The translations under genes and the position numbers were made by a program. Source: Gammaproteobacteria bacterium (GTDB lineage: Bacteria > Pseudomonadota > Gammaproteobacteria > Ga0077536). Taken from it: a stretch of 33,699 nt of DNA. Within the stretch, counting starts at the first letter, position 1. Each line of letters begins with the position of its first letter. The stretch spans positions 1 to 33,699 of the forward strand of contig CANFVX010000004.1 of assembly GCA_947450495.1 (NCBI GenBank), given 5' to 3'. Of this stretch, positions 1 to 9,427 are shown in pieces. The notes under the pieces are model-generated. The model had not been told where the DNA came from. It ran no database searches and saw only the letters and a program-made list of their open reading frames with translations.

Positions 1-1921
1 CGTCAGACAGCGTGATGAGCAGTCGGGTGCGCGCCGGCACATCGCCCAATAATTTGCCGAGATGGCGTACCGCCACGCCCATGCGGGTGTAGGCCTTGGG
101 ACCGATGCCGCAGATGCGCCGTTCAACGCCGGCGCTGTAGGGCTCGTTAAAAGTCTTCACGCGATAAATCTCGCAGCGCTTGTTGGTGCGGCCGGAGAAG
201 CCGTAAATCGCGTAGCTGTCGCCCAACACCTGCAGGGCTTCGCACAGCAGGATCAGCGACTCGCGCTCGGCCTCGTTAATCCAGCCCTTGGTCGAGCCGC
301 TCATGTCCACCATGAACATCACCGCGACGTTGCGTCCGGCCTTGCGGAAGTGGGTATAGAGACGGTCAGACATTTCCCGCCCTTGCAGGCGATCCACATG
401 CGCTTCTACCAGCGCGTCGAGATCGAGTTCATCGCCGTGCACCTGCCGCCGCTGGCGCTGCGCTTCAGACAGGATGGCTTCGAAAATGCGCTGGATGGAT
501 TTGGCGAGCCCGCGATATTTCACCCGCGTTTTCTCGGCAAAACCCGGATCACCTTCGGGCACGTCCTGCTCGGTCAGCGCGCAGAAGGCGTCCCGAAATC
601 TGGCGCGGGCGTAATCCCATTCCGGGTATAACCAGAGCTTGCCGGCCGGGCTCGGCAGATCTTTCAGATGACCTTCGCCGCCCGCGCCCGATTCGTCGAG
701 CGGATAAGCACCGCTGCCGCCGGCGGGCGTGAGGTAGTCCTCCGCCATCTCGCCCATGTCCTGCATGATGGAATCGAGCAGGTCCTGCAGTTCGGCGGAC
801 ATCGGCACCGCTTGCCCGTCGTAACGCAGCTCGTATTCCGGCTGGGTGGCGCCGGCTTGGCCGGTTTGCGCGATCGAAAAACGGTTCGCCGCCTGGCTGC
901 CTTCGGGCGCTTCGCTGCCGTCTTCAGTGGGTTGTTGCTCGTGTTCGGGCTGCAGCGCGGAGAGGGCTTGCTTGAGGGCTTCTTTCTCGCGCGGCACGCG
1001 CTTGAACAAGGCCTCGCGCACTTTCTGCGGAAACATTTCGCCCTGCCAGCGGCGCGCGGCGGGCAAGGGAATCTGGCTGAAATCGGCGACCAGCGCGAGG
1101 CTGTCGCGGGCGCTGGCCTCGGGCGCGGCGAGCGGAGCGGCGGCGGCGGTGAACGCGGCCCAGCTGGCGGCGTGCGCGTCGTCCACATAGGCCACGGCTT
1201 CCATTTCGCGTGCGAGCCCGGGCAACTCCCGCGCAAGCGCCGCCATCAGGCGCACGCCTTCGAGGCACTGATACACCGGCCAAGTCACTTCCGCATCCAG
1301 CTGGTGAATGGCTTCTTCCAGCGCCCGATAGCGCCAGGTGCCGTAGCGGTTTTGCGCCCACAAATACACCGCCGTGCTTTTCATCAGGCGGGCGTTGGCG
1401 GCGCGGTCGGCCAGCACATTGAGCGCGGTGGGCAGGAAGATTTTTTCGGTATCCGTCCAGGCCTGTTGGTCGTTGGTGATGTTCAGCGTGCGGCCGCCGA
1501 GGGCGCGCACGAAGTGGCGCAAAAAGCCGGCGATTTGTTCGAGCTTGCAGGCGGTGCGATTGCGCTCGTGGGCTTCGATCCAGGGGTCGAGTTTATCGAA
1601 GACTTCGATGGCAAACCCGAGTCCGCGGTTATCGAAGGCGTCCATGGCCTTGATGATCCAGTCTTCCACCGCCGCCTGATCGAGCGCGCGAAACGCCGCT
1701 GGCACCTGTCCCAGAAAATGCGCGGTGAGTTCGGTATTCGACAGCGCGATCACTTCTGCCCAATGCAGGATGAAATCCTGCGCTTCGCGCTCAAGCTCGG
1801 CGATCTCGCCCACCACTTCCTGCATGCGGGGCATGCGGATGAGCGCCGCGCCGGCGATTTTCTCCAGATCCTTCTGAACCCGGATGAGGTTGAAGAAATT
1901 CTGGCGTGGTGCGTCCGCCAT
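1..1921 (-). CDS. CbbO/NorD-family VWA-domain protein, C-terminus truncated by the left window edge
   Basis: Manual minus-strand translation from ATG at 1921 (MADAPRQNFFNLIRVQKDLEKIAGAALIRMPRMQEVVGEI...) stays open to position 1. VWA MIDAS motif in ...NVAVMFMVDMSGSTKGWINEAERESLILLCEAL... (DMSGS at about 293-307). Located 26 bp downstream of the CbbQ/NorQ-type ATPase. Not in the ORF track because it has no stop in the window. Confidence 0.88.
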   Translation of the reverse strand, partial: MADAPRQNFFNLIRVQKDLEKIAGAALIRMPRMQEVVGEIAELEREAQDFILHWAEVIALSNTELTAHFLGQVPAAFRALDQAAVEDWIIKAMDAFDNRGLGFAIEVFDKLDPWIEAHERNRTACKLEQIAGFLRHFVRALGGRTLNITNDQQAWTDTEKIFLPTALNVLADRAANARLMKSTAVYLWAQNRYGTWRYRALEEAIHQLDAEVTWPVYQCLEGVRLMAALARELPGLAREMEAVAYVDDAHAASWAAFTAAAAPLAAPEASARDSLALVADFSQIPLPAARRWQGEMFPQKVREALFKRVPREKEALKQALSALQPEHEQQPTEDGSEAPEGSQAANRFSIAQTGQAGATQPEYELRYDGQAVPMSAELQDLLDSIMQDMGEMAEDYLTPAGGSGAYPLDESGAGGEGHLKDLPSPAGKLWLYPEWDYARARFRDAFCALTEQDVPEGDPGFAEKTRVKYRGLAKSIQRIFEAILSEAQRQRRQVHGDELDLDALVEAHVDRLQGREMSDRLYTHFRKAGRNVAVMFMVDMSGSTKGWINEAERESLILLCEALQVLGDSYAIYGFSGRTNKRCEIYRVKTFNEPYSAGVERRICGIGPKAYTRMGVAVRHLGKLLGDVPARTRLLITLSD

Positions 1922-1947
1922 GAGGGAAGAGCCGGCCCGGGCCGCGC

Positions 1948-2727
1948 TCAGAACACCGCGCTGGCGAGTTCGTGGATGGTTTGCAGCAGTTCCGGATCGT
2001 CGGTCAGCGCATGGGCCACGGCCGTATCACAGGCCACCGCCGGCGCTACACCGGCCTGCACCAGCTTGCCGGCATTGACCAGCAGCCGCGTGCTCGCGCC
2101 CTCTTCCAGCCCCGCGCCTTTCAGGTTGCGGGTGTGGGCGCCAAACTTCACCAGCCGCGCGGCCATTTCCGGGGCCACGCCGCTTTCGCTTTCGACGATG
2201 CGCTGTTCGAGTGTCGCCTCGGGATAGGCGAACTCCAGCGCCACAAAGCGTTGTCGCGTGCTTTGCTTCAAATCCTTGAGCACGCTCTGGTAGCCCGGGT
2301 TGTAGGAGATCACCAGCGAAAACTCGGGCGGCACCACCAGCACCTCGCCGAGTTTGTCGATGGGCAGGATGCGGCGGTCGTCGCACAGCGGATGAATCAC
2401 GACGGTGGTGTCCTTGCGGGCTTCCACCACTTCGTCGAGATAACAGATCGCGCCCATGCGGACGGCCTGAGCGAGTGGACCGTCGACCCACTGCGTCTCG
2501 CCGCCTTTGACCAGATAGCGACCCACCAAATCGGCGGCGGTAAGGTCATCGTGGCAGGCCACCGTGATCAGCGGGCGCTGAAGCTTCCAGGCCATGTGGT
2601 GCACGAAGCGCGTTTTGCCGCAGCCGGTCGGGCCCTTGAGCAGCACCGGCAGCTGATTGCGATACGCCGCGGCGAAGACTTCGCGTTCGTTGCCCAGAGC
2701 CTCGTAGTAGGGCTCGTCCTGAATCAT
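1948..2727 (-). CDS. MoxR-type AAA+ ATPase, CbbQ/NirQ/NorQ subfamily
   Basis: Walker [54 protein letters not shown], Walker [49 protein letters not shown]. Start MIQDEPYY at 2727 preferred over the ORF-track start at 2994, which has a non-conserved N-terminus overlapping the divergent gene. Confidence 0.92.
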   Translation of the reverse strand: MIQDEPYYEALGNEREVFAAAYRNQLPVLLKGPTGCGKTRFVHHMAWKLQRPLITVACHDDLTAADLVGRYLVKGGETQWVDGPLAQAVRMGAICYLDEVVEARKDTTVVIHPLCDDRRILPIDKLGEVLVVPPEFSLVISYNPGYQSVLKDLKQSTRQRFVALEFAYPEATLEQRIVESESGVAPEMAARLVKFGAHTRNLKGAGLEEGASTRLLVNAGKLVQAGVAPAVACDTAVAHALTDDPELLQTIHELASAVF

Positions 2728-2904
2728 GCGCGCGGTAGCGCCGGTGGCTTGCGACAAGGGGAGCCTCGCGATGGGAATCCGTGATGGTTGCATTGAGCCC
2801 GGGCAGCGCGCGGGGTGTTCGGCATTGGAAACGATTGCCGCGCCACTGGGCAAGAGGCGCCGCGTGGCGCGTCTTCTTCGCCTAGTGCGGTGCTGCAAAA
2901 TGGC

Positions 2905-2910
2905 TATAAT
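2905..2910 (+). promoter_or_regulatory. Putative -10 element (TATAAT) upstream of the diheme cytochrome c gene
   Basis: Exact TATAAT about 75 bp upstream of the ATG at 2987 in an AT-poor region. No convincing -35. Confidence 0.4.
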
Positions 2911-2986
2911 GCGACCGGCCCCGCAGGGCACGGTGCTTCCTTCCAACAATGCTTTTTCGCCGCAATCGGCGACGTGAGAATTCCGC

Positions 2987-3841
2987 ATGGACAATCATCA
3001 AAGTAACGCCGCAGAGGACGCCGTATTCGTCCGCAATTTCGCCATGGTCTTCGCGTTTTTGGCGGTGGTTGGCGTTGGCGTGTATCTGCTGGCGAGCCAC
3101 GTTAACGCAGGCTTTCGCGTCACACAGGACGACCCCGTCGCCGGCATTCCGGCCCGCGTTGCGCCGGTCGGTCAATTGAATACCTCGGGCGCCCCGGTCA
3201 GCGTGGCGTCTACCGCCCCGGCTCCCGCCGCTTCATCCGCTGCCGCGCCGGTCGCCTCCGGTCCCGGTGAAGCCACCTACAACAAAGTCTGTTTTGCATG
3301 CCATGCGCAGGGCATTGCCGGTGCGCCGAAATTTGGCGACGCCGAAGCCTGGGGCTCACGCATCGCCCAGGGCGTCGACACCCTGCACCAGCATGCGATC
3401 GGCGGTTATCAGGGCAAGAACGGCGTGATGCCTGCCAAGGGCGGCGCTGCCGATCTGGCCGACGAAGATGTCAAAGCCGCCGTTGATTACATGGTGAAAG
3501 CCGCGCAGGGCGGTGCCAAACCGGCCGCCGCTGCCGCGCCTGCCGCTGCAGCGGCTGCTCCGGCCGCCGCGCCGGTGGCCGATGCGGGCGCCAAGGGCAA
3601 GGATATTTACGGTCAAGTCTGTTTCGCCTGCCACGCCATCGGGGTTGCCGGGGCGCCGAAACTCGGCGACAAGGAAGCCTGGGCGCCGCGCATCGCCCAA
3701 GGGGCAGATACCCTGCACAACCATGCGATCAACGGCTACAACGGCAAGGCCGGCATGATGCCGCCTAAGGGTGGCCGTCCGGATTTGGCGGACGACGACA
3801 TCAAAGCCGCCGTGGACTACATGGTCTCGCAGTCAAAGTAG
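2987..3841 (+). CDS. Membrane-anchored diheme cytochrome c (tandem cytochrome c5-like domains)
   Basis: N-terminal TM segment ([23 protein letters not shown]), two CXXCH motifs ([16 protein letters not shown]), two homologous domains joined by an Ala/Pro-rich linker. Confidence 0.93.
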   Translation: MDNHQSNAAEDAVFVRNFAMVFAFLAVVGVGVYLLASHVNAGFRVTQDDPVAGIPARVAPVGQLNTSGAPVSVASTAPAPAASSAAAPVASGPGEATYNKVCFACHAQGIAGAPKFGDAEAWGSRIAQGVDTLHQHAIGGYQGKNGVMPAKGGAADLADEDVKAAVDYMVKAAQGGAKPAAAAAPAAAAAAPAAAPVADAGAKGKDIYGQVCFACHAIGVAGAPKLGDKEAWAPRIAQGADTLHNHAINGYNGKAGMMPPKGGRPDLADDDIKAAVDYMVSQSK

Positions 3842-3863
3842 AGACCTGCCACTCGGGCGAACC

Positions 3864-3890
3864 AAGGGGACCTTCGGGTCCCCTTTTTTT
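3864..3890 (+). terminator. Rho-independent terminator after the cytochrome c gene
   Basis: Perfect 9-bp stem AAGGGGACC/GGTCCCCTT with TTCG tetraloop followed by a T tract. Confidence 0.9.
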
Positions 3891-3900
3891 ATGGGCAGAT

Positions 3901-6057
3901 TCAGCAGGCGGTGAGGCCGGCGTAGGCCGCCACCAGCCACTTCGCGCCGCTCTCGGCAAAATTCACCTGCACCCGGGTGTGGGCGCCGCGTCCTTCCATA
4001 TGCAGCACCACGCCTTCGCCGAAGGTTCGGTGCATCACGCGCTGACCGAGCTTGAGCCCGTAGCCGCCGTTGTCTTCTTCGACTCTGAACGATGAATGCG
4101 CGCCGCTGTTACCGCCGCCCATCCGGACTTCCTGCATCAGCTCGGCCGGGACCTCGCGCAAGAAGCGGGAAGGCCGCGGCATATAGTCGCTGCCGTGCAT
4201 GCGGCGCGATTCGGCGTAGGACAGCGTGAGCAGCCGCATCGCGCGGGTGATGCCCACGTAGCAAAGGCGCCGCTCTTCTTCCATCTGGCGCGGGTCTTCC
4301 AGCGAGCGCTGGTGTGGAAAGAGCCCCTCTTCCATGCCCACCAGCATCACGTTGGCGAACTCGAGCCCCTTGGCCGAATGCAGGGTCATCAACTGCACGC
4401 TGTCTTCAAACTTGCTGGCCTGACCCTCACCCGCTTCCAGCGCGGCGTGACTCAGAAAGGCTGAAATGATGGGCAGCTCGGTGTCTTCTTCCGACGGCGT
4501 GAAGTCACCGGCGGCGCTCACCAGTTCTTCCAGGTTTTCGATGCGGTCCGGCCCGCGGCCGTCCTTGTCCTTGCGGTAGTGATCGATAAGCCCGCTGTGA
4601 GCGACGGTTTTTTCGATCACGCTGCCGAGCGCGCGACCTTCGATCTCGCGCGCGAGGTCTTCGATGAGATTCAGAAACTGGCCCAGCGCGCCGGCGGCGC
4701 GGGCCGGCAGTTCGCGATTGCTGATGAGTCGCTGCGAGGCCTCCCACAGGCTGATACGCTCGAGGCGCGCGGTGTGGCGAAGGTCTTCCAGGGTTTTATT
4801 GCCGATGCCGCGCGTGGGCAGATTCACCACCCGCTCGAAGGCCGCATCGTCGCCGCGATGGTTCGCAAGCCGCAGATACGCCAGCGCGTCGCGAATTTCC
4901 GCGCGCTCGTAAAAGCGGAAGCCGCCGTGTACGCGGTAGGGCATGTCTGATTTGCGGAGTGCGTCTTCCAGCACGCGCGACTGGGCAGAGGTACGGTAAA
5001 GAATGGCCGATTCATCGTAACGACCGCCCTGCGCGTGCCAGTCGCGCAGGCGCTCCACGCAGTAGCGGGCTTCTTCCAGATCGTTGAAGGCGGCATACAG
5101 CCGAATTGGCTCGCCGCGCGCGCCGTCGGTCCACAGCTTCTTGCCGAGGCGCGCGGTGTTATTGGCGATGAGCGCGTTGGCGGCGTCCAGAATGCCGCCG
5201 GTGGAGCGGTAGTTTTGCTCCAGCCGCACGATCTCGTGCTTTGGATAATCCTTGCGGAAGCGCTGCATGTTCTCCACCTGCGCGCCACGCCAGCTGTAAA
5301 TCGACTGGTCGTCGTCGCCTACCGCGAAGACGTTGGCGTGGTCTCCGGCCAGCAGTCGCAGCCAGGCGTACTGGATGGCGTTGGTGTCCTGAAACTCATC
5401 CACCAGCACCTGATGAAAGCGCTCGTGGTAATGCGTGAGCAGGCCGGGGGTATCGCGCAGGGTTTCGTAGGCGCGCAGCAGCAGCTCGGCAAAATCCACC
5501 AGCCCGCTTTGCTGGCAGGCGGCTTCGTATTCTTTGTAAATCTCGACCATCGTCGAGAGCATGGGATCGCCGGCGGTGTCGATGTGCGCCGGCCGGTCGC
5601 CTTCATCCTTGCGCCCGTTGATGAACCACTGGGCTTCCTTGGGCGGCCACTGGGCGTCGTCGAGTCCCATGGCGCGGATGACCCGCTTGACCAGCTTCTG
5701 CTGGTCGTCGCTGTCCATGATGGTGAACTGCTCCGGCAGGCGCGCCTCGCGCCAGTGGGCGCGGAGCAGCCGATGCGCGATGCTGTGGAAAGTGCCCACC
5801 CACATGCCGGTGGCGGGCCGGTCGAGCAGCATCTCGATGCGCCCGCGCATTTCGGCCGCCGCCTTGTTGGTGAAGGTGACGGCCAGAATGCCGGAGGGCG
5901 CGGCAAGCCCCGTTTCCAGACACCAGGCGATGCGGTGCACGAGCACGCGGGTTTTGCCGCTGCCGGCCCCGGCCAGCACCAGGGTTTGAGGGGCGTGGCT
6001 GCTGACGGCCGCGCGTTGGGCCGCATTGAGCGGGCCGAGGAGCTCTTGTTCTCGCAT
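3901..6057 (-). CDS. uvrD: DNA helicase II UvrD
   Basis: 718 aa. LNAAQRAAVSSHAPQTLVLAGAGSGKTRVLVHRIAWCL, AVTFTNKAAAEMRGRI, VDEFQDTNAIQYAWLRLL, GDDDQSIYSWRGAQVENM, MTLHSAKGLEFANVMLVGMEEGLFPHQRS. Confidence 0.95.
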   Translation of the reverse strand: MREQELLGPLNAAQRAAVSSHAPQTLVLAGAGSGKTRVLVHRIAWCLETGLAAPSGILAVTFTNKAAAEMRGRIEMLLDRPATGMWVGTFHSIAHRLLRAHWREARLPEQFTIMDSDDQQKLVKRVIRAMGLDDAQWPPKEAQWFINGRKDEGDRPAHIDTAGDPMLSTMVEIYKEYEAACQQSGLVDFAELLLRAYETLRDTPGLLTHYHERFHQVLVDEFQDTNAIQYAWLRLLAGDHANVFAVGDDDQSIYSWRGAQVENMQRFRKDYPKHEIVRLEQNYRSTGGILDAANALIANNTARLGKKLWTDGARGEPIRLYAAFNDLEEARYCVERLRDWHAQGGRYDESAILYRTSAQSRVLEDALRKSDMPYRVHGGFRFYERAEIRDALAYLRLANHRGDDAAFERVVNLPTRGIGNKTLEDLRHTARLERISLWEASQRLISNRELPARAAGALGQFLNLIEDLAREIEGRALGSVIEKTVAHSGLIDHYRKDKDGRGPDRIENLEELVSAAGDFTPSEEDTELPIISAFLSHAALEAGEGQASKFEDSVQLMTLHSAKGLEFANVMLVGMEEGLFPHQRSLEDPRQMEEERRLCYVGITRAMRLLTLSYAESRRMHGSDYMPRPSRFLREVPAELMQEVRMGGGNSGAHSSFRVEEDNGGYGLKLGQRVMHRTFGEGVVLHMEGRGAHTRVQVNFAESGAKWLVAAYAGLTAC

Positions 6058-6154
6058 GCCCGGATTCTACGAGGCCACAGCGACCCTCGCCATGAGCGCA
6101 GTGCCGCAGCGGCTTCGGCTACAATCAAACCCACACTCCGGAGCCCTCGCGCGC

Positions 6155-7486
6155 ATGGAACAACCGCTTATCTCTCACGATCAGGCCCTGCTGGTTGCCG
6201 ATCACGCCATCAACGAAGCGCGCCGCGCGGGTGCCGCCGCGGCGGTGGCCGTCAGCGCCGGCAGCGGACTGTCGATCGCTGTGCGCAACGGCGAAGTTGA
6301 AGTGCTCGAACAGCAGCGCGACAAATCGCTCGGCATCACGGTGTATCTGGGGCAGCGCAAAGGCAGCGCCACCACCACCGATTTTTCAGCCGCTGCGGTG
6401 GCCGACACCGTGGCCGCCGCCGTGCAGATCGCCCGCGCGGCCGAAGCCGACCCTTACGCCGGCCTCATCGATCCCGCGATGCTGGCACTGGAATACCCCG
6501 ACCTCGATCTCGACCACCCCTGGGCGCTCAGCGCCGAGGAGGGCATTGCGCTCGCGTTGGAAGCCGAAGCCGCGGCGCGCGAAGGCGGCGCTGAAATCCA
6601 GCAGGTCGATGAGGCTGCCGTCAGCCGCTATCAGGGCCTGCGCGCCTACGCCGACAGTCAGGGCTTTCGCGGCGCTTATCGGGCCACCCGGCATGGGCTG
6701 AGTTGCACCGTGGTGGGCGCGCGCAACGGCGCGATGCAGCGCGGCTACTGGTTTACCAGCGCCCGCCGCGCGGCAGATTTGGAGTCTCCCGCGAGCATTG
6801 GCCGCCGCGCCGCCGCGCGCACGCTGGCCAAACTCGGGGCGCGCCGCCTCAGCACCCGCAAGGCGCCGGTGTTGTTCGAGAATCGCATTGCGACCGGCCT
6901 CATTGGCCACCTGCTCTCGGCGGTGTCGGGCGGCAATCTCTATCGCGAGGCGAGCTTTCTGCGCGGTGCCGCCGGCACGCCAATCTTCCCGTCCTTTTTC
7001 AGCATTGACGAACAGCCCCACCTGCCCCGTGGTCTGGGTAGCGCGCCGTTCGACAGCGAAGGCGCGCGGACGCTGGCGCGCCCGCTGGTCGCCGCCGGCG
7101 TGCTGAATGGCTATCTGCTCGACGGCTACTCGGCCCGTCGTCTGGGACTGCCGCCCACCGGCCACGCCGGCGGCGCGCACAATCTGGTAGTGAGCGATCA
7201 GGGCGCGGACTTCGCCGCCTTGCTGCGGCAGATGGACACCGGCCTGCTGGTCACCGACCTCATGGGCTTCGGGGTCAATCTCCTGACCGGGGACTACTCG
7301 CGCGGCGCCAGCGGCTTTTGGGTGGAGCGCGGCGAGCTGGCCTACCCGGTGGAGGAGATCACCATTGCCGGCAATCTGCGCGAAATGTTCGCCGGGCTGG
7401 TGGCAAGCGGCAGCGATCTGGAGCGACGCGGCAGCGTGCACTGTGGTTCGCTGTTGTTGCCCGAAATGACCATCGCCGGCGCGTAA
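6155..7486 (+). CDS. pmbA: PmbA/TldE-type metallopeptidase subunit
   Basis: GLSIAVRNGEVEVLEQQRDKSLGITVYLGQRKGSATTTDFS... and C-terminal LVVSDQGADFAALLRQMDTGLLVTDLMGFGVNLLTGDYSRGASGFWVERGELAYPVEEITIAGNL. Start at MEQPLISHDQ (6155) preferred over 6026, which overlaps uvrD. Confidence 0.93.
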   Translation: MEQPLISHDQALLVADHAINEARRAGAAAAVAVSAGSGLSIAVRNGEVEVLEQQRDKSLGITVYLGQRKGSATTTDFSAAAVADTVAAAVQIARAAEADPYAGLIDPAMLALEYPDLDLDHPWALSAEEGIALALEAEAAAREGGAEIQQVDEAAVSRYQGLRAYADSQGFRGAYRATRHGLSCTVVGARNGAMQRGYWFTSARRAADLESPASIGRRAAARTLAKLGARRLSTRKAPVLFENRIATGLIGHLLSAVSGGNLYREASFLRGAAGTPIFPSFFSIDEQPHLPRGLGSAPFDSEGARTLARPLVAAGVLNGYLLDGYSARRLGLPPTGHAGGAHNLVVSDQGADFAALLRQMDTGLLVTDLMGFGVNLLTGDYSRGASGFWVERGELAYPVEEITIAGNLREMFAGLVASGSDLERRGSVHCGSLLLPEMTIAGA

Positions 7487-7542
7487 GCACTAACGCCCGC
7501 TTCGCGGATTGATTCAACGTCTGGTGATAGGAGTCTGGCCGC

Positions 7543-8487
7543 ATGCCTGCATTGGAACCCCTCTCTCCCGCCGCGGCGCGGACTCAGCTTGAACAAGTCG
7601 TCGATGCCGCCAGCACCATCCTGCTCGGCAAGCGCGATGTGCTGCGGCTGGCGGTGAGCTGTCTGGTCGCCGGCGGTCATCTGCTACTGGAAGACCTGCC
7701 GGGGGTGGGCAAAACCACGCTCGCCCACGCCCTGGCCCGCTTGCTCGGGCTGTCCTGTCAGCGGCTGCAATGCACCAGCGACCTGCTGCCGGCGGATGTC
7801 ATCGGGGTGTCGGTCTACGACCGCAACGATGGGAGCTTCCGCTTTCATCAGGGCCCGGTGTTTACCCAGGTCTTGCTGGCAGACGAGATCAATCGCGCCA
7901 CGCCCCGCGCCCAGAGCGCGCTGCTGGAAGCCATGGAAGAGCGGCAGGTCACGGTGGAAGGCCGGGCGCTCGCGCTGCCGGTGCCGTTCTTTGTGATCGC
8001 CACGCAAAACCCTACCGAGCAAGTAGGCACTTACCCGCTGCCAGAATCGCAGCTCGATCGCTTCCTCATGCGGCTGTCGCTCGGTTACCCCGATCGCACG
8101 GCCGAACGTGAGCTGCTGCGCGGTAGCGACCGGCGCGGCCTGCTCGCGACGCTTAAGCCCTTGCTGGATACCGCCACGCTGCAGCGCCTGCAGGCGAGCG
8201 TGGACACCGTGCATCTCGCCGACCCCTGGCTCGACTATCTGCAAAACCTGCTGGCCCGTTCGCGCGAAATGCCGGCGCTGGCGCACGGCTTGTCGCCGCG
8301 CGCGGGCTTGGCATTGCTGCGGGCCGCTCGCGCCTGGGCCTTGTTGAACGGCCGAGGGCACGCGCTGCCAGAAGACCTGAAGGCCGTGCTGCCGGCCGTG
8401 GTGACCCACCGGCTGAGTTTGCGCGGCGACGGCCAATCGCCGGCCGCCGTGGTCGAGGCCTTGCTCAGCGGCGTGCCGGTCCCCTGA
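7543..8487 (+). CDS. MoxR-family AAA+ ATPase
   Basis: GGHLLLEDLPGVGKTTLAHALARLLG, RLQCTSDLLPADVIGVSVYD, QVLLADEINRATPRAQSALLEAMEERQVTVEG, FFVIATQNPTEQVGTYPLPESQLDRFLMRLSLGYP. Confidence 0.95.
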   Translation: MPALEPLSPAAARTQLEQVVDAASTILLGKRDVLRLAVSCLVAGGHLLLEDLPGVGKTTLAHALARLLGLSCQRLQCTSDLLPADVIGVSVYDRNDGSFRFHQGPVFTQVLLADEINRATPRAQSALLEAMEERQVTVEGRALALPVPFFVIATQNPTEQVGTYPLPESQLDRFLMRLSLGYPDRTAERELLRGSDRRGLLATLKPLLDTATLQRLQASVDTVHLADPWLDYLQNLLARSREMPALAHGLSPRAGLALLRAARAWALLNGRGHALPEDLKAVLPAVVTHRLSLRGDGQSPAAVVEALLSGVPVP

Positions 8488-8500
8488 GTCCGTCCCGCCG

Positions 8501-9427
8501 ATGGACATCCTCGACCGGCGACGCGTTTACATCGTGCCCACCCGCCCCGGCTTCGCGCTGTTCGGGGTGATTGGGCTGATTCTCATCGGCGCCACCAACT
8601 ACGACAACGCGCTGGCCTACATCCTGAGTTTTCTGCTGCTGGGGCTGATGTTCTCGGCAATGCTCAGGACCTGGCGCAACCTCAAGGGCATCGCGCTTCA
8701 CGCGGAAGATGCGGCGCCGGTTCACGCGGGCATTCCGGCGCGCTTCGATCTGCTGTTGCACGACCCCGTCGGGCTCGCCCGGTATGCGTTTTCTTTCCGC
8801 CGCCTGCTGCCCAGAAGCCCGCGCTTCTGGTGGTGGCGACCGCGCACCGAAGGCTTCGGGCAGTGTGAGACGCTGGCGGCCGGCGCCGCCACCGCTACGC
8901 TCAGCGTGCCCACCGTCCACCGCGGCTGGCTGGTGTTGGGGCGGGTGGAAGTCAGCAGCCAGTTTCCGCTCGGCGTGTTTCGCACCTGGGGTTACTTCAA
9001 ACCGAGCGCGCGCTGTCTGGTCTATCCGGTGGCGGCGGGCAAACTGCCGCTGCCCGGCGTGACCGCAACGGCGGTCGACGAGGCCGGTAGCGCCGGCCCC
9101 GGCGTGGACGACTTTGCCGGCTTGCGCGCCTATGTCGCGGGGGATTCCCTGCGCAGCGTGCACTGGAAGGCCTGCGCTCGCAGCGACGATCTGGTCGTTA
9201 AACAGCTGCAGGGCGGTGGGCACGGGGATCTGTGGCTGCGATGGGTCGATACGGTCGCCCTCGCCGGGGTCGAAGCGCGCATCTCGCAACTCACGCGCTG
9301 GGTGCTTGAGGCCGACCGCGCAGGCACTCCTTTCGGGCTCCAGCTGCCGGCGCTGGAACTGCCGCCGGCTACCGGCCCCGCCCACCGCGCGCGCTGTTTG
9401 CGCGCGCTCGCCCTGTTGCCGACATGA
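8501..9427 (+). CDS. DUF58 domain-containing protein
   Basis: Between MoxR and a transglutaminase in the usual order; two N-terminal TM segments and GVDDFAGLRAYVAGDSLRSVHWKACARSDDLVVKQL. Confidence 0.88.
   Translation: MDILDRRRVYIVPTRPGFALFGVIGLILIGATNYDNALAYILSFLLLGLMFSAMLRTWRNLKGIALHAEDAAPVHAGIPARFDLLLHDPVGLARYAFSFRRLLPRSPRFWWWRPRTEGFGQCETLAAGAATATLSVPTVHRGWLVLGRVEVSSQFPLGVFRTWGYFKPSARCLVYPVAAGKLPLPGVTATAVDEAGSAGPGVDDFAGLRAYVAGDSLRSVHWKACARSDDLVVKQLQGGGHGDLWLRWVDTVALAGVEARISQLTRWVLEADRAGTPFGLQLPALELPPATGPAHRARCLRALALLPT

Noticed and set aside
668-2227. 519-aa plus-strand ORF
   Set aside because: Antisense to the VWA protein and CbbQ-like ATPase; His/Gly/Arg-rich shadow translation with no domain motifs.
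2721-2986. Sigma-54 or FNR/Anr site between the CbbQ-like gene and cytochrome c
   Set aside because: No match with correct spacing and core bases could be found by eye.
5035-6300. 421-aa plus-strand ORF
   Set aside because: Antisense to uvrD, whose helicase motifs are unambiguous.
6386-7441. 351-aa minus-strand ORF
   Set aside because: Antisense to pmbA; high-GC shadow ORF.
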